From Bordetella parapertussis (GTDB lineage: Bacteria; Pseudomonadota; Gammaproteobacteria; Burkholderiales; SG8-41), in NCBI GenBank assembly GCA_945901405.1, contig CAMDLH010000019.1:1-55773 (forward strand): DNA of 55,773 nt. Direction: 5' to 3'. Positions within the stretch are counted from its first letter, which is position 1. Each line of letters begins with the position of its first letter. The notes under the pieces were generated by a model. It made no database searches, was not told where the DNA came from, and was given only the letters and a program-made list of their open reading frames with translations. Below, in pieces: positions 44,481-54,383 of the stretch. A program made the translations under genes and the position numbers.

Positions 44481-45569
44481 ATGCCGCCTCTACGCACCAC
44501 CCCGCTTAACGTGGTGCATCGCGAGCTGGGGGCGAAGCTGGTTGATTTCGCCGGCTGGGAAATGCCGCTGGTGTACGCCACGGGCTCGCAAATCGAGGAG
44601 CATCACCATGTGCGGCGCGGCGCAGGCATGTTCGATGTATCGCACATGCTGGCGGTGGACATCAACGGCGTCGGCGCGCGCGAATTCCTGCGCGCGCTCC
44701 TTGCCAACGATGTAGACAAGCTCACCTTGCCAGGCAAGGCGCTGTATTCGTGCATGCTGAACGAAGCAGGCGGCGTGCTTGATGATTTGATCGTCTATCG
44801 TTTTGCCGAAAATACCTATCGCGCGGTGGTCAACGCCGGCACTGCGGACAAGGATGTGATGTGGATGCAGGCGCAGCGCGCCCGGCTTGGTGTCGATGCG
44901 CAAATCGTTCCGCGCCGTGACCTTGCGATCATTGCCGTGCAGGGGCCAGTGGCACGCGAACGCGTGTGGCGCGCCCGCCCGCAATGGCGCGCAACGAGCG
45001 AAGCGCTCGCATCTTTTCACGCCGCGCTCATCGGCGATGCCATGATCGCGCGCACCGGCTACACCGGCGAAGACGGCTTCGAGATCGTGTTGCGCGCGGG
45101 CGAAGCGCAAGACCTGTGGCGCGCGCTCGGGCACGAGGATGTCAAGCCGTGCGGCCTTGGCGCGCGCGACACGCTGCGGCTTGAAGCGGGGATGAATCTC
45201 CACGGGCAGGACATGGACGAAACTGTCACACCGCTCGAATGCGGTCTCGCGTGGACGGTTGCCTTGACGCCAGAGCGCGACTTCATCGGCAAAGCGGCGC
45301 TCGCCCAAGCCTTCGCACGCAAGCAGGCGGGCCTGCTCTTGCTCGACAAAGGCGTGCTGCGCGCGCACCAGAAAGTGCGTTGCGCGGCGGGCGAGGGCGA
45401 AATCACCAGCGGCGGCTTTGCCCCCACGTTAAACCGCTCAATTGCCCTCGCGCGCTTGCCGGTGCAGGCAAGCGTCGGCGAAGAAGTCGAAGTGCAAGTG
45501 CGCGACAAGTGGTTGCATGCGAAAATTGTCAAACCGCCGTTCGTGCGCAACGGCAAAATCCTGATTTGA
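44481..45569 (+). CDS. gcvT: Glycine cleavage system T protein (aminomethyltransferase)
   Basis: This 362-residue protein starts [32 protein letters not shown] and has FDVSHM, the [10 protein letters not shown] folate-binding segment, and a C-terminal barrel with [19 protein letters not shown]. It transfers the methylene group from the H-protein arm to tetrahydrofolate, releasing ammonia. No ribosome binding site is visible; the 28-nt AT-rich motif ends right at its start codon. It heads the gcvT-gcvH-gcvPA-tpx-gcvPB-dgkA run. Confidence 0.95.
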   Translation: MPPLRTTPLNVVHRELGAKLVDFAGWEMPLVYATGSQIEEHHHVRRGAGMFDVSHMLAVDINGVGAREFLRALLANDVDKLTLPGKALYSCMLNEAGGVLDDLIVYRFAENTYRAVVNAGTADKDVMWMQAQRARLGVDAQIVPRRDLAIIAVQGPVARERVWRARPQWRATSEALASFHAALIGDAMIARTGYTGEDGFEIVLRAGEAQDLWRALGHEDVKPCGLGARDTLRLEAGMNLHGQDMDETVTPLECGLAWTVALTPERDFIGKAALAQAFARKQAGLLLLDKGVLRAHQKVRCAAGEGEITSGGFAPTLNRSIALARLPVQASVGEEVEVQVRDKWLHAKIVKPPFVRNGKILI

Positions 45570-45576
45570 GGCCAAC

Positions 45577-45960
45577 ATGAGCACTCCCGGCAATCTGAAA
45601 TACACCGATACCCACGAATGGCTGAAGCTGGAGGCCGACGGCACATACACCGTGGGCATCACCTTTCACGCGCAAGAACAACTGGGCGACGTGGTCTATG
45701 TGCAAAACCCCGAACCCGGCAAAAGCTTCAGGCAGGGTGATGAATGCGGCGTGGTCGAATCGGTGAAAACCGCGGCGGACATTTACGCCCCTATCAGCGG
45801 CGAAATCGTCGCGGTGAACGACGCACTCGGCGACGCGCCGGAGCTCATCAACAAAGATCCCTACGCCAACTGGATGTTTCGCATCAAGCCGGCGAATCCT
45901 GCGGAGCTCGCTGGGCTGCTCGATGCGGCGGGGTACGAGAAGGTGGCCCAAGCGCAGTGA
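45577..45960 (+). CDS. gcvH: Glycine cleavage system H protein (lipoyl carrier)
   Basis: This 127-residue protein matches Gcv[38 protein letters not shown], and the lipoyl site in [18 protein letters not shown] (K64). It carries the aminomethyl intermediate between P and T proteins. It follows gcvT by 7 bp. Confidence 0.96.
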   Translation: MSTPGNLKYTDTHEWLKLEADGTYTVGITFHAQEQLGDVVYVQNPEPGKSFRQGDECGVVESVKTAADIYAPISGEIVAVNDALGDAPELINKDPYANWMFRIKPANPAELAGLLDAAGYEKVAQAQ

Positions 45961-46040
45961 AGGGTGAATGCGTGAAGGGTGAAGGGCAACACCGAGAGGA
46001 ATGGATGCATCACCCTTCACCCTTCACCCGTCACCCTTCA
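45961..46040. repeat. GTGAAGGG-type inverted repeat between gcvH and gcvPA
   Basis: Tandem GTGAAGGG units on the left (45970-45990) and CACCCTTCACCCTTCACCCG with TCACCCTTCACG on the right form an imperfect inverted repeat, a second intergenic family distinct from the GTGAACC one. Confidence 0.6.
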
Positions 46041-46052
46041 CGGGATTTAGAA

Positions 46053-47414
46053 ATGCCCTTCATCCCCCACACCGATAATGACATCCGCGCGATGCTCGCG
46101 AGCATCGGCGTGGCGTCGATTGATGATCTGTTCGACGAAATACCAGCCACGCTGCGCGACGCGAATCTCGCTGGCGTGCCGCCGGGACTGAGCGAAATGG
46201 CGGTGCTGCGGCTCGCGTATGAACGCGCGCAACAGGACGGCGCGTATCTGAATTTCATCGGCGGCGGGGCCTACGAGCATCACATTCCGGCGGCGGTGTG
46301 GCAGATCGCCACGCGCGGCGAGTTTTATTCGTCGTATACGCCATATCAGGCCGAGGCGAGCCAGGGTACGCTGCAACTGCTCTACGAATACCAGACCATG
46401 ATGGCCTCGCTGCTGGGTGTGGATGTCACCAACGCGAGCCTTTATGACGGCGCCTCCGCGCTGGCCGAAGCGGTGCTGATGGCGGTGCGGTTGCACAAAA
46501 ATTCACGGCGCGTGCTGATGCCGCGCACGGTGCATCCCATCTGGCGGCGCGTGGTGCGCGGCATCGTGCACAATCAGATAATTGAACTGATTGAGGTACC
46601 GTTCGATACGGCAAGCGGGTACACCTCGCTCGAAGATTTGGAAGGCGATTGCGCGGCGCTGGTGATCCCACAGCCGAATTATTTTGGCGTGCTGGAACCC
46701 GTGGATGAACTCACTGACTGGGCGCACGCGCATGGCATGCTCGCGATCGGCGTGGTCAATCCCACGTCGCTGGCGCTGTTGAAACCGCCCGGCCAGTGGG
46801 GCCGTGCCGGCGTGGATATCGCTGTGGGTGATGGGCAGCCGCTGGGCATTCCATTGTCGAGCGGTGGGCCGTACTTTGGTTTCATGGGTTGCCGCAAGGC
46901 GCACGTGCGGCAGATGCCGGGGCGCATCGTCGGCGCCACGGTGGATGTCGAAGGCAAGCGCGGTTACACGCTGACCTTGCAGGCGCGCGAGCAGCATATC
47001 CGGCGCTCGAAAGCGACCTCAAACATTTGCACCAATCAGGGATTGATGGTGACCGCGGCAGCGATATACATGGCGCTGGTTGGCCCGGCGGGGCTGGCCG
47101 CAACCGCGCGCGCGAGTCACGCCAGCGCCAACGAGCTGCGCGAAAAGTTACTGGCGATACCCGGCGTGGAACGCGCATTCACGGGCGCCACGTTTCATGA
47201 ATTCGTGCTCAAGCTTAAGACGCCGGTGGCGCCCGTTTTGCGGGCGCTGATGGCGCAGGGCATACTCGGCGGCACTGCGCTTGGGGCGCACTACCCCGAG
47301 CTGGGCGAGAGCCTGCTGGTGTGCGCGACCGAAACCAAGACCGCATCCGATCTCTCGCGCTACGCCGATAACGTGGCGAGTATCATAGGCAAGCGCTTTC
47401 AAACCGCGCCTTGA
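46053..47414 (+). CDS. gcvPA: Glycine dehydrogenase (decarboxylating) subunit 1
   Basis: ATG 46053 ([20 protein letters not shown]) is used; the longer frame upstream is antisense to or within gcvH. The 453-residue product is the N-terminal half of a GcvP, as in two-subunit P proteins: [49 protein letters not shown] and [11 protein letters not shown]. It works with gcvPB to decarboxylate glycine onto lipoyl-H protein with PLP. Confidence 0.95.
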   Translation: MPFIPHTDNDIRAMLASIGVASIDDLFDEIPATLRDANLAGVPPGLSEMAVLRLAYERAQQDGAYLNFIGGGAYEHHIPAAVWQIATRGEFYSSYTPYQAEASQGTLQLLYEYQTMMASLLGVDVTNASLYDGASALAEAVLMAVRLHKNSRRVLMPRTVHPIWRRVVRGIVHNQIIELIEVPFDTASGYTSLEDLEGDCAALVIPQPNYFGVLEPVDELTDWAHAHGMLAIGVVNPTSLALLKPPGQWGRAGVDIAVGDGQPLGIPLSSGGPYFGFMGCRKAHVRQMPGRIVGATVDVEGKRGYTLTLQAREQHIRRSKATSNICTNQGLMVTAAAIYMALVGPAGLAATARASHASANELREKLLAIPGVERAFTGATFHEFVLKLKTPVAPVLRALMAQGILGGTALGAHYPELGESLLVCATETKTASDLSRYADNVASIIGKRFQTAP

Positions 47415-47452
47415 TCGATCAAACGCGATCAAACCCAATTGAGGAGGGCATC

Positions 47453-47953
47453 ATGGCGGGCGTAACCCTCGGCGGCAAAACAATCTCGGTCAACGGCAAG
47501 TTCCCGGTGAAGGGGGATGCCGCGCCGGATTTCAGCCTGACCGGCAAGGATCTCAAGGAATTGAGCCTCGGGGATTTTGCCGGCAAGAAAAAAGTGCTCA
47601 ACATCGTGCCCAGTCTCGACACGCCGGTGTGCGCGAAATCAACGCGCATTTTTAACGAGAAGGCCGCGGGCATGGCGGACACCGTGGTGCTGGTGATTTC
47701 GGCCGATCTGCCGTTTGCGATGGGGCGCTTTTGTGCGGCGGAAAACATTGCGCGCGTTACGACGTTATCGACATTTCGTGCGCGTGATTTTCACGTGAAG
47801 TACGGCGTCGATATCGCGGATGGTCCGCTAAAGGGCCTCACCGCGCGCGGTGTGGTGGTGCTCGACACAAACAATAAAGTGCTGCACGCGGAGCTGGTGC
47901 CCGAGATCCAGCAGGAGCCCAATTACGATGCGGCGCTTGTTGCGCTAAAATAG
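47453..47953 (+). CDS. tpx: Thiol peroxidase (atypical 2-Cys peroxiredoxin)
   Basis: GAGGAGGG precedes ATG 47453 and the start is [27 protein letters not shown]. The 166-residue protein has the peroxidatic Cys60 in [15 protein letters not shown] and the resolving Cys94 in [12 protein letters not shown], matching E. coli Tpx spacing. It reduces hydrogen peroxide and alkyl peroxides using thioredoxin. Its location between gcvPA and gcvPB is unusual. Confidence 0.95.
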   Translation: MAGVTLGGKTISVNGKFPVKGDAAPDFSLTGKDLKELSLGDFAGKKKVLNIVPSLDTPVCAKSTRIFNEKAAGMADTVVLVISADLPFAMGRFCAAENIARVTTLSTFRARDFHVKYGVDIADGPLKGLTARGVVVLDTNNKVLHAELVPEIQQEPNYDAALVALK

Positions 47954-47974
47954 TTAATAAAAACAATAGGTTAC
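47947..47974 (-). repeat. AT-rich 28-nt recurrent motif, copy 11
   Basis: On the minus strand this reads GTAACCTATTGTTTTTATTA, then ACTATTTT. It spans the tpx stop codon and the gap before gcvPB. Confidence 0.65.
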
Positions 47975-47987
47975 GTTCAACACTACA

Positions 47988-49430
47988 ATGCTGATCTTCG
48001 CGAAATCGCAACCTGGCCGCAATGCCGTGGCGCACGCAGAGGCGAGCACGGCGCTGGAAATCCCCGCGCATCTGCGGCGCGCGGCACCACCCTTGCTGCC
48101 TGAAGTCTCCGAACTCGACGCAGTGCGCCACTACACCGCGCTGTCGCAGAAAATTTTTTCCATCGACACGCATTTTTATCCGCTCGGCTCGTGCACCATG
48201 AAGTACAACCCGCGCGCCTGCAACGCAGTGGCGCAGATGCCGCAATTTGCCGGGCGTCACCCGGATGCGCCGGATGACACCGGGCAGGGTTTTCTCGCCT
48301 GCATGCATGAATTGCAGGACATGTTGCGTGACGTGACCGGAATGGCGGCGGTGAGTCTCGCGCCGATGGCCGGTGCGCAGGGCGAATTCGCCGGCGTGGC
48401 AATGATCCGCGCGTATCACGACTCGCGCGGTGACTCCGCGCGCACTGAGATACTCGTGCCCGACGCCGCGCACGGCACCAATCCGGCGACTGCGGTGATG
48501 TGCGGTTACACCGTGCGCGAAATTGCCACTGATGCAGATGGCAATGTTGAACTCGCCGCGTTGAAGGCGGCCGTGGGGCCGCGCACCGCCGGCTTGATGC
48601 TGACCAACCCATCGACGCTCGGCGTGTTCGAGAAAAGCATACTCGACATGCGCAATATCGTTAACGACGCCGGCGGGTTGTTGTATTACGACGGCGCGAA
48701 TCTCAACGCGATACTCGGCAAGGCGAAACCCGGCGCGATGGGGTTCGATGCGATACACATCAACCTGCACAAGACGTTTGCCACGCCGCACGGCGGCGGC
48801 GGGCCGGGCGCGGGGCCGGTGGGCGTGTCGGAGAGGCTGGCGCCGTTCTTGCCGCTGCCGGTGGTTGGTAAATTGAAAGACGCGTTTCGTTTGCTCGGCG
48901 AAAAAGAGTTGCCGCTATCCATCGGAAGGTTGGGCGCGCATCTGGGTAACGCCGGCGTGCTGCTGCGCGCGTGGGTTTACATGCGCATGCTCGGCGCCGA
49001 GGGCATGCGGCGCGTGGCGGAGTTTTCCACGCTGAATGCCAACTACCTGATGACTGAACTCGCGAAGGCCGGATTCGATATCGCGTTTTCACGCCGCCGC
49101 GCGAGCCACGAGTTTATTGTCACGTTGAAGAAACTCAAGGACGAAACGGGTGTGACCGCGATGGATTTCGCCAAGCGCCTGCTCGACAAGGGGTTTCATG
49201 CGCCGACGACGTATTTTCCGATGCTGGTGCCGGAGTGCCTGCTGATTGAGCCTACCGAGACCGAATCAAAACAAACGCTGGATGCGTTCGTCGCGGCGAT
49301 GAAGGAAATTCTCGATGAGGCGCACAGCACGCCGGACGTGGTGAAGAGCGCGCCGCATACGACCCCGGTGCGGCGCCTCGATGATGTCAAGGCGGCACGT
49401 GAACTTGATCTGGCGTGGAGGGTAGTTTGA
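47988..49430 (+). CDS. gcvPB: Glycine dehydrogenase (decarboxylating) subunit 2
   Basis: This 480-residue C-terminal half of GcvP has [51 protein letters not shown] and [14 protein letters not shown]. The PLP lysine K262 is in [18 protein letters not shown]. It pairs with gcvPA. It overlaps dgkA at its stop. Confidence 0.96.
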   Translation: MLIFAKSQPGRNAVAHAEASTALEIPAHLRRAAPPLLPEVSELDAVRHYTALSQKIFSIDTHFYPLGSCTMKYNPRACNAVAQMPQFAGRHPDAPDDTGQGFLACMHELQDMLRDVTGMAAVSLAPMAGAQGEFAGVAMIRAYHDSRGDSARTEILVPDAAHGTNPATAVMCGYTVREIATDADGNVELAALKAAVGPRTAGLMLTNPSTLGVFEKSILDMRNIVNDAGGLLYYDGANLNAILGKAKPGAMGFDAIHINLHKTFATPHGGGGPGAGPVGVSERLAPFLPLPVVGKLKDAFRLLGEKELPLSIGRLGAHLGNAGVLLRAWVYMRMLGAEGMRRVAEFSTLNANYLMTELAKAGFDIAFSRRRASHEFIVTLKKLKDETGVTAMDFAKRLLDKGFHAPTTYFPMLVPECLLIEPTETESKQTLDAFVAAMKEILDEAHSTPDVVKSAPHTTPVRRLDDVKAARELDLAWRVV

Positions 49431-49813
49431 GCGATCAGCCGGAAGACGCCAGTTCGCTCAAGGGCAAGACCGGATTGACGCGTCTGCGCAACGCAGCGCT
49501 TTACTCGGCGGCTGGGCTGCGCGCCGCGTATGCGGATGAGGCCGCGTTTCGTCAGGAAGTGTGGGCGGCGCTGGTTTTAATACCGCTGGTGTTTTTCCTG
49601 CCGGCCAGCGGCATTGGCAAGGCGCTGATGATCGGCTCGGTGTTGCTGGTGCTGATGGTGGAACTCATCAATTCCGGAATCGAGGCGCTGGCGGATCGAA
49701 TATCCCAAGAAAAACATATACTTATTAAAAAGGCCAAGGACGTGGGCAGCGCTGCCGTGATGCTGGCGTTAATTAACGTCGTGGCGGTTTGGGCGCTGGT
49801 ATTATTCGGCTGA
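49427..49813 (+). CDS. dgkA: Diacylglycerol kinase (DgkA)
   Basis: I chose TTG 49427, which overlaps the gcvPB stop as TTGA and follows GGAGGG. The 128-residue protein has three membrane helices and family motifs [47 protein letters not shown] and [11 protein letters not shown]. It phosphorylates diacylglycerol for lipid recycling. A copy of the AT-rich motif (minus strand) lies within its coding sequence, and a bidirectional-looking terminator follows. Confidence 0.93.
   Translation: MSDQPEDASSLKGKTGLTRLRNAALYSAAGLRAAYADEAAFRQEVWAALVLIPLVFFLPASGIGKALMIGSVLLVLMVELINSGIEALADRISQEKHILIKKAKDVGSAAVMLALINVVAVWALVLFG
49698..49725 (-). repeat. AT-rich 28-nt recurrent motif, copy 12 (weaker, inside dgkA)
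   Basis: On the minus strand this reads ATAAGTATATGTTTTTC, then TTGGGATATTC. It is antisense to the dgkA codons for SQEKHILI. Confidence 0.45.
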
Positions 49814-49830
49814 ATTCGTCAATCGCAATA

Positions 49831-49859
49831 AAAAAGGGCGCGTTGTTCGCGCCCTTTTT
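49831..49859. terminator. Rho-independent terminator after dgkA and mscL
   Basis: AAAAAGGGCGCG, TTGTT loop, CGCGCCCTTTTT: a 12-bp GC-rich stem with A/T tracts on both sides, so it can act for both the rightward dgkA and the leftward mscL gene. Confidence 0.85.
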
Positions 49860-49877
49860 CGTCTCAAATGCGTGCGG

Positions 49878-50297
49878 CTACTTCTTCAGCGAATCGCGAA
49901 TCTCGCGTAGCAACAGCACGTCTTCGGGTGGAGCGGCCGGGGCGGCGGGCGGCGCTTCGGATTTGGTTTTGTTGTAGGCCTTGAGCAGCATGAAGATCGC
50001 GAAGGCGACGATCAGGAACGAGATGATGGTGTTGATGAACACACCGTAGTTCCATGTGACCGCGCCCGCTTTCTGCGCGATTTCAACGGTGGCGTACGGG
50101 CCGGCCGTCGCGCCCTGTTTGAGCACCGCGAACATGTTCGCGAAATCCACCCCGCCCATCATGAGGCCGATCGGCGGCATGACGACATCTTTTACCAGTG
50201 AATCGACGATCTTGCCGAACGCGGCGCCGATGATGACACCCACCGCCATGTCCAGCACATTGCCCTTCATTGCAAAATCCTTGAACTCCTTCAACAT
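49878..50297 (-). CDS. mscL: Large-conductance mechanosensitive channel
   Basis: ATG 50297 follows AAGGAGAACGAT; the longer frame upstream is unsupported. The 139-residue protein has [29 protein letters not shown], the pore helix, then a second helix ([23 protein letters not shown]) and a C-terminal helix. It opens under membrane tension during osmotic downshock. Confidence 0.95.
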   Translation of the reverse strand: MLKEFKDFAMKGNVLDMAVGVIIGAAFGKIVDSLVKDVVMPPIGLMMGGVDFANMFAVLKQGATAGPYATVEIAQKAGAVTWNYGVFINTIISFLIVAFAIFMLLKAYNKTKSEAPPAAPAAPPEDVLLLREIRDSLKK

Positions 50298-50464
50298 ATC
50301 GTTCTCCTTGCGAGATTTTAAAAGTTTCGACAATGACGAGTCGAATCGTGATGAGCCTGCGGCGGCTATTATGCGTCAATCAATCGATACATCAAACCGC
50401 CGCCGAGACATTTAACGAATCCTTTACATTGGTGGCCCATCAAGCCAAGTGACTTGGGGCGCGC

Positions 50465-50473
50465 TGCTATAAT
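50465..50473 (+). promoter_or_regulatory. Extended -10 promoter upstream of the PfkB-family gene
   Basis: TGCTATAAT, an extended -10 (TGn plus TATAAT), lies about 28 bases before ATG 50501. No good -35 is seen, as usual for extended -10 promoters. Confidence 0.5.
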
Positions 50474-50500
50474 CCGCCGGTCATCTCATAGGGAAAATCA

Positions 50501-51436
50501 ATGCAAACGCTGATCTGCGGCTCGATTGCGTACGACACCATCATGGTGTTTCACGACCGCTTCAAAAATCATATTCTTCCCGATAAATTACATATACTGA
50601 ACGTGGCGTTCCTGGTGCCCGACATGCGGCGCGAGTTCGGCGGCTGTGCGGGCAATATCGCGTATTCGCTCAAGATGCTCGGCGGCGAACCGCTGATCAT
50701 GGCGACGGTGGGCGACGATCATGCGCCGTACACCGCGCGGCTCGACACGCTGGGATTCGCGCGCACGCATGTGCGCGAGGTGCCGGGTTCGTTTACCGCG
50801 CAGGCGTTTATCACCACCGATCTTGACGACAACCAGATCACCGCGTTTCATCCGGGCGCGATGAATCATTCGCATCTGAACAAGGTGCGTGACGCGACGG
50901 GCGCGAAACTTGGCATCGTGTCACCTGATGGCCGCGATGGCATGCTGCAACATGCGCGCGAATTCAACGAAGCCGGCGTGCCGTTCATCTTTGATCCCGG
51001 CCAGGGACTGCCGATGTTCAATGGTGATGAGCTGCTAAATTTCATTAAATTGGCGGATTACGTAACCGTCAACGATTATGAAGCGCAGATGCTGCAAGAA
51101 CGCACCGGCAAGAAACTGGATGAGCTGGCGAAACTCGTCAAGGCGCTGATTGTCACATTGGGAGCGCAAGGCTCGCTGATACACGCCGGTGGTCAACAGT
51201 TTGAAATTCCGTGCGTTAAACCCAAGGAGATTGTCGATCCCACCGGCTGCGGTGACGCGTTCCGCGCGGGTTTGTTGTTCGGCCTGGCCAACGGCTACGA
51301 CTGGCCAGTGACGGGGCGCTTGGCGTCGCTGATCGGATCGATCAAGATTGCAAGCCGCGGTGGACAGAATCACAACTTCACGCGCGGCGAGATTGCCGAA
51401 CGCTACAAGGAAAGTTTCGGCGGCCGGCCGTGGTAG
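50501..51436 (+). CDS. PfkB-family carbohydrate/nucleoside kinase
   Basis: This 311-residue protein has the PfkB motifs: EFGGCAGNIAYSLKMLGG (N-terminal signature) and VDPTGCGDAFRAGLLFGLANG, with the anion hole and catalytic Asp. The class contains adenosine, ribose and fructose-1-phosphate kinases. The adenosine-kinase-like look is suggested by the N-terminal CGSIAYDTIMVFHDRF, but substrate is not certain. It is monocistronic with an extended -10 promoter. Confidence 0.88.
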   Translation: MQTLICGSIAYDTIMVFHDRFKNHILPDKLHILNVAFLVPDMRREFGGCAGNIAYSLKMLGGEPLIMATVGDDHAPYTARLDTLGFARTHVREVPGSFTAQAFITTDLDDNQITAFHPGAMNHSHLNKVRDATGAKLGIVSPDGRDGMLQHAREFNEAGVPFIFDPGQGLPMFNGDELLNFIKLADYVTVNDYEAQMLQERTGKKLDELAKLVKALIVTLGAQGSLIHAGGQQFEIPCVKPKEIVDPTGCGDAFRAGLLFGLANGYDWPVTGRLASLIGSIKIASRGGQNHNFTRGEIAERYKESFGGRPW

Positions 51437-51465
51437 ATTTTTGATTATCCGAGGGGGGCGCGAGC

Positions 51466-51921
51466 ATGCAACACAAAGTTTTGATCGCCGGATTGCTGGT
51501 GCTGATGTCGGTCGCGGGCGGTTGCGCGTCCAGCCTGTCGGGCGGCTCGTACAACCGCGAGCAGGCGCGCCGCGAGCAAAGCGTGCGCATGGGTGTGGTC
51601 GAGAGCGTGCGTGAAGTGCAGATCGAAGGCACGCGCAGCAGCGTCGGCCCGGCGGCGGGCGCGATCATCGGCGGCGTTGCCGGCAGCAACGTCGGCCAGG
51701 GCCGCGGCGCGATTGTCGGCTCGGTGCTGGGTTCCGTGGTTGGCGGCGTCGCGGGTCAGGCGGCCGAACAAGCAGTCACGCGGCAGACTGGTCTTGAAAT
51801 CACGATCAAGCTCGACAACGGTAGTTTGATCGCGATTACACAGGCGGCCGACCAAGCGTTCCGGCCCGGTGAACGTGTGCGCATCCTGTCCGACGGACGC
51901 ACGGCGCGCGTCACGCACTAA
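51466..51921 (+). CDS. Glycine-zipper 2TM-domain outer-membrane lipoprotein (SlyB-like)
   Basis: A lipoprotein signal (LLVLMSVAGGC) gives Cys at about residue 23. The 151-residue product has a glycine zipper AAGAIIGGVAGSNVGQGRGAIVGSVLGSVVGG and a C-terminal domain (TGLEITIKLDNGSLIAITQ) seen in SlyB/PcP-type lipoproteins. GAGGGGGG precedes the ATG. Confidence 0.85.
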   Translation: MQHKVLIAGLLVLMSVAGGCASSLSGGSYNREQARREQSVRMGVVESVREVQIEGTRSSVGPAAGAIIGGVAGSNVGQGRGAIVGSVLGSVVGGVAGQAAEQAVTRQTGLEITIKLDNGSLIAITQAADQAFRPGERVRILSDGRTARVTH

Positions 51922-51931
51922 TCCACAACGA

Positions 51932-52753
51932 TTACGGTCCCAGACCGTTTATCCCCGCACAACCGCACTGAAACGTGCGGCGGTCATCGAGCCGCATCGC
52001 CGATAGTTTGCGGCCCCACACACAGCCCGAATCGAGCGCGATCACGTCCGCGCGCGGCAGCACGCCGAGTGAGGCCCAGTGGCCGAACACTATAGGCGTA
52101 TCGGCGTTGGCGCGATTGGGCGCGTCGTACCACGGCGCAAAACCCTTGGGCATGTTCACCGGCGCAACCTTGTGGCTGAATTCCATTATGCCGCCGGCGG
52201 TGCATAGGCGCATGCGTGTCATGGCGTTGACGATCACGCGCAGCCGGTCGTGGCCGCGCAGATTTTCGTCCCACGTGTCCGGCTTGTTGCCGTACATCAC
52301 TTGCAGAAATTCCGTGTGATCGTTGCGCGCCAGCGCTAGTTCGACTTCGTGCGCAAGCGCGAGTGATTTCTCGATGGACCACTGCGGCAGCAGGCCGGCG
52401 TGCACCATGGCGTAACCGTGCCCCGTGTGCATGAGTTTTTGGCGGCGCAGCCAGTCGAGCAGTTCGTCGCGGTCGGGCGCTTGCAGGATTTCCTCGATGG
52501 TGTCGCCGCGCATTTGTCTGGCGGCGCCCGCGGCGACCACCAGCAAATGGATGTCGTGATTGCCGAGGATGGTGACGGCCGAGGCGCCGAGGTTTTTTAC
52601 GAAGCGCAGTGTGGCAAGCGAGTCGGGGCCGCGATTGACGATATCGCCGACAAACCACAGTTCGTCACGCGCCGGATCAAAACGCACGATGTCGAGCAGG
52701 CGTTGCAGCGGCTCAAGGCAGCCCTGAACGTCGCCAATGGCGTAGACGCTCAT
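51932..52753 (-). CDS. apaH: Symmetrical bis(5'-nucleosyl)-tetraphosphatase
   Basis: ATG 52753 (MSVYAIGDVQGC) is used over the in-frame TTG 52765. The 273-residue metallophosphoesterase has GDVQGCLEPLQRLL, FVGDIVNRGPDSLATLRFVK and GNHDIHLLVVA, the metal-binding GDxxG, GDxxxRG and GNHD. It splits Ap4A into two ADP. Length is normal for ApaH. Confidence 0.93.
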   Translation of the reverse strand: MSVYAIGDVQGCLEPLQRLLDIVRFDPARDELWFVGDIVNRGPDSLATLRFVKNLGASAVTILGNHDIHLLVVAAGAARQMRGDTIEEILQAPDRDELLDWLRRQKLMHTGHGYAMVHAGLLPQWSIEKSLALAHEVELALARNDHTEFLQVMYGNKPDTWDENLRGHDRLRVIVNAMTRMRLCTAGGIMEFSHKVAPVNMPKGFAPWYDAPNRANADTPIVFGHWASLGVLPRADVIALDSGCVWGRKLSAMRLDDRRTFQCGCAGINGLGP

Positions 52754-52770
52754 CGGCGGTTGCAATGAAA

Positions 52771-52794
52771 AAAGGCGCGGAAACCCGCGCCTTT
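52771..52794 (-). terminator. Rho-independent terminator after the cytochrome c gene
   Basis: AAAGGCGCGG, AAAC loop, CCGCGCCTTT, followed on the minus strand by a run of T. It lies 20 bases after the cytochrome stop. Confidence 0.8.
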
Positions 52795-52814
52795 ATGTCG
52801 TGACGAATACACGA

Positions 52815-53360
52815 TTACTTCGACTGCGACACCATGTAATCGACGGCGGCTTTGACGTCGGCGTCGGACAGCGCGAGATTGCCGCCTTTGGGCGGCATGG
52901 CGTTTTTGCCCTTGATGGCGCTTGCCACCATCGCGTCGGCGCCAGCCTTAAGTCGCGGCGCCCAAGCGGTGGTGTCGCCCAGTTTGGGTGCTCCCGCCAC
53001 GCCCGCGCCATGGCACGCCGTGCAACTGGCGTCATAAACAGATTTGCCCTTTGCCGTGTCGCCAGCGGGCACCGCGGCTACCGCGCCGGTTGGCGCAGCC
53101 ACTGGCGCGGCAGGCGCTGCCGCGGGAGCCGGCGCGGCCAATAGCGGCGATGGTTCCTTTCCGACTTCGACGCTGCCCACGGGTTGAATACGTTCGGCAA
53201 CCGCCTTGTCGCGCATGGCGGGGTCGTCGCGTTTGCCCGTGCCCATCACCAGTTGAATGATCATGTAGATGATCGCGAGGGGGACAACAAAGGCCAGGAC
53301 AATGATCACTATCAGTTGCGTGGGCGTCTTGATGAAAGAATCGGCGTGCGGATCACTCAT
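52815..53360 (-). CDS. Membrane-anchored monohaem cytochrome c5
   Basis: ATG 53360 (MSDPHADSFIKTPTQ) is the real start; the longer frame runs antisense through the tRNA gene. The 181-residue protein has one membrane anchor (LIVIIVLAFVVPLAIIYMIIQLVMG), an Ala/Pro-rich linker, and a haem domain with CTACH and axial Met in NAMPPKGG. It is a cytochrome c5/CytC-like electron carrier of the respiratory chain, periplasm-facing. Confidence 0.92.
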   Translation of the reverse strand: MSDPHADSFIKTPTQLIVIIVLAFVVPLAIIYMIIQLVMGTGKRDDPAMRDKAVAERIQPVGSVEVGKEPSPLLAAPAPAAAPAAPVAAPTGAVAAVPAGDTAKGKSVYDASCTACHGAGVAGAPKLGDTTAWAPRLKAGADAMVASAIKGKNAMPPKGGNLALSDADVKAAVDYMVSQSK

Positions 53361-53458
53361 GTTGGAATTTCGCTTGTATAAACAGTGAATTATAGCGCGG
53401 GCCGCAGGGCGGACGGAAGTCCGCCAAGTCAGCCGCATGATAGAATCCGCACGGTCAC

Positions 53459-53535
53459 GCGCCCGTAGCTCAGTTGGATAGAGTACTGCCCTCCGAAGGC
53501 AGGGGTCGCACGTTCGAATCGTGTCGGGCGCGCCA
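53459..53535 (+). tRNA. tRNA-Arg (anticodon CCG)
   Basis: A 77-nt cloverleaf: acceptor stem GCGCCCG with CGGGCGC, D arm GCTCAGTTGGATAGAGT, anticodon arm TGCCC-TCCGAA-GGCA with CCG, T arm CACGTTCGAATCGTG, and an encoded CCA at 53533-53535. It reads CGG codons. A TAGAAT box about 13 bases upstream is a possible -10. Confidence 0.95.
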
Positions 53536-53654
53536 AGATCAAAACTGCTGGTTGCACTCGCGAGCCTTTTTGCGCGAAATATGCAAGGGTTTCGCGCGGA
53601 ACGCGACTGAATACGCGCAGTACGGTAAAGTTTCGCAAAACAAGGAATAAACCC

Positions 53655-54329
53655 GTGACCCATTCATCGCGCGCCCGTATTCCCTGGCTTGCCTGGCTCG
53701 TGCCGGCGCTGGTGATTGCGCTTGCCTTCGCGCAGGAAGTGGTGACGATTACCGACGCGCAAATCGCCAGATTGGCGCAAAGCTTTGGCCCCATCGCCAG
53801 GGAGCGGCTGACCGGTTGGCGCGGCATCATGAGCAACCCCAGGAATCGCACGCTGTCAGACCGGCAGAAGCTCGAACTGGTTAATGATTTCATGAACCAC
53901 ACGCCGTTCAAGAGCGACCGCGAACACTGGGGCAAAGAAGACTACTGGGCGACGCCGATTGAGTTTCTCTCGACCAACGGCGGCGATTGCGAGGATTATT
54001 CCATCGCCAAGTACTTTACCCTGCGTGCGCTGGGCGTCGCCGACGACAAGCTGCAGATCACCTACGTCAAGGAAATCAAGGTTTACAACGAAGCGCACAT
54101 GGTGCTCGCGTATTTCACTGATCCGGACGCCGAGCCGGTGATTCTCGACAACATCAACAAGACGATACAGCAGGCTTCTTTACGCACTGACCTGGTACCG
54201 GTCTACAGCTTTAATGGCTCGGGGCTGTGGCTGGCGAAAGAGCAGGCCGGACGTGGCCAGTCGGTGGGCAGCGCTGATCGTATCGGGCACTGGAAGGACT
54301 TGCAGGGCCGTATGCGGTCTGCTATATAA
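53655..54329 (+). CDS. lapG: LapG-like periplasmic cysteine protease (BTLCP family)
   Basis: This 224-residue transglutaminase-like protease has a signal peptide or anchor (WLAWLVPALVIALAFA) and the triad C112 (GGDCEDYSIAKYF), H148 (EAHMVLAYF) and D165 (PVILDNINKT). LapG cleaves large adhesins such as LapA from the outer membrane when not held by c-di-GMP-bound LapD. The lapD-like gene follows 54 bp downstream; no LapA adhesin is in the window. Confidence 0.9.
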   Translation: MTHSSRARIPWLAWLVPALVIALAFAQEVVTITDAQIARLAQSFGPIARERLTGWRGIMSNPRNRTLSDRQKLELVNDFMNHTPFKSDREHWGKEDYWATPIEFLSTNGGDCEDYSIAKYFTLRALGVADDKLQITYVKEIKVYNEAHMVLAYFTDPDAEPVILDNINKTIQQASLRTDLVPVYSFNGSGLWLAKEQAGRGQSVGSADRIGHWKDLQGRMRSAI

Positions 54330-54353
54330 CTAATTGATTTTATTTGATAATTT
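54326..54353 (+). repeat. AT-rich 28-nt recurrent motif, copy 13
   Basis: This reads ATAACTAATTGATTTTATTT, then GATAATTT. It overlaps the lapG stop codon and fills the lapG-lapD gap. Confidence 0.55.
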
Positions 54354-54383
54354 TGAATTGATCGAAACAAGGCGAGGCGTACC

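Noticed and set aside
53361..53663. N-terminal extension of the cytochrome c frame
   Set aside because: It is the antisense translation of the tRNA-Arg gene, a well-known false extension.
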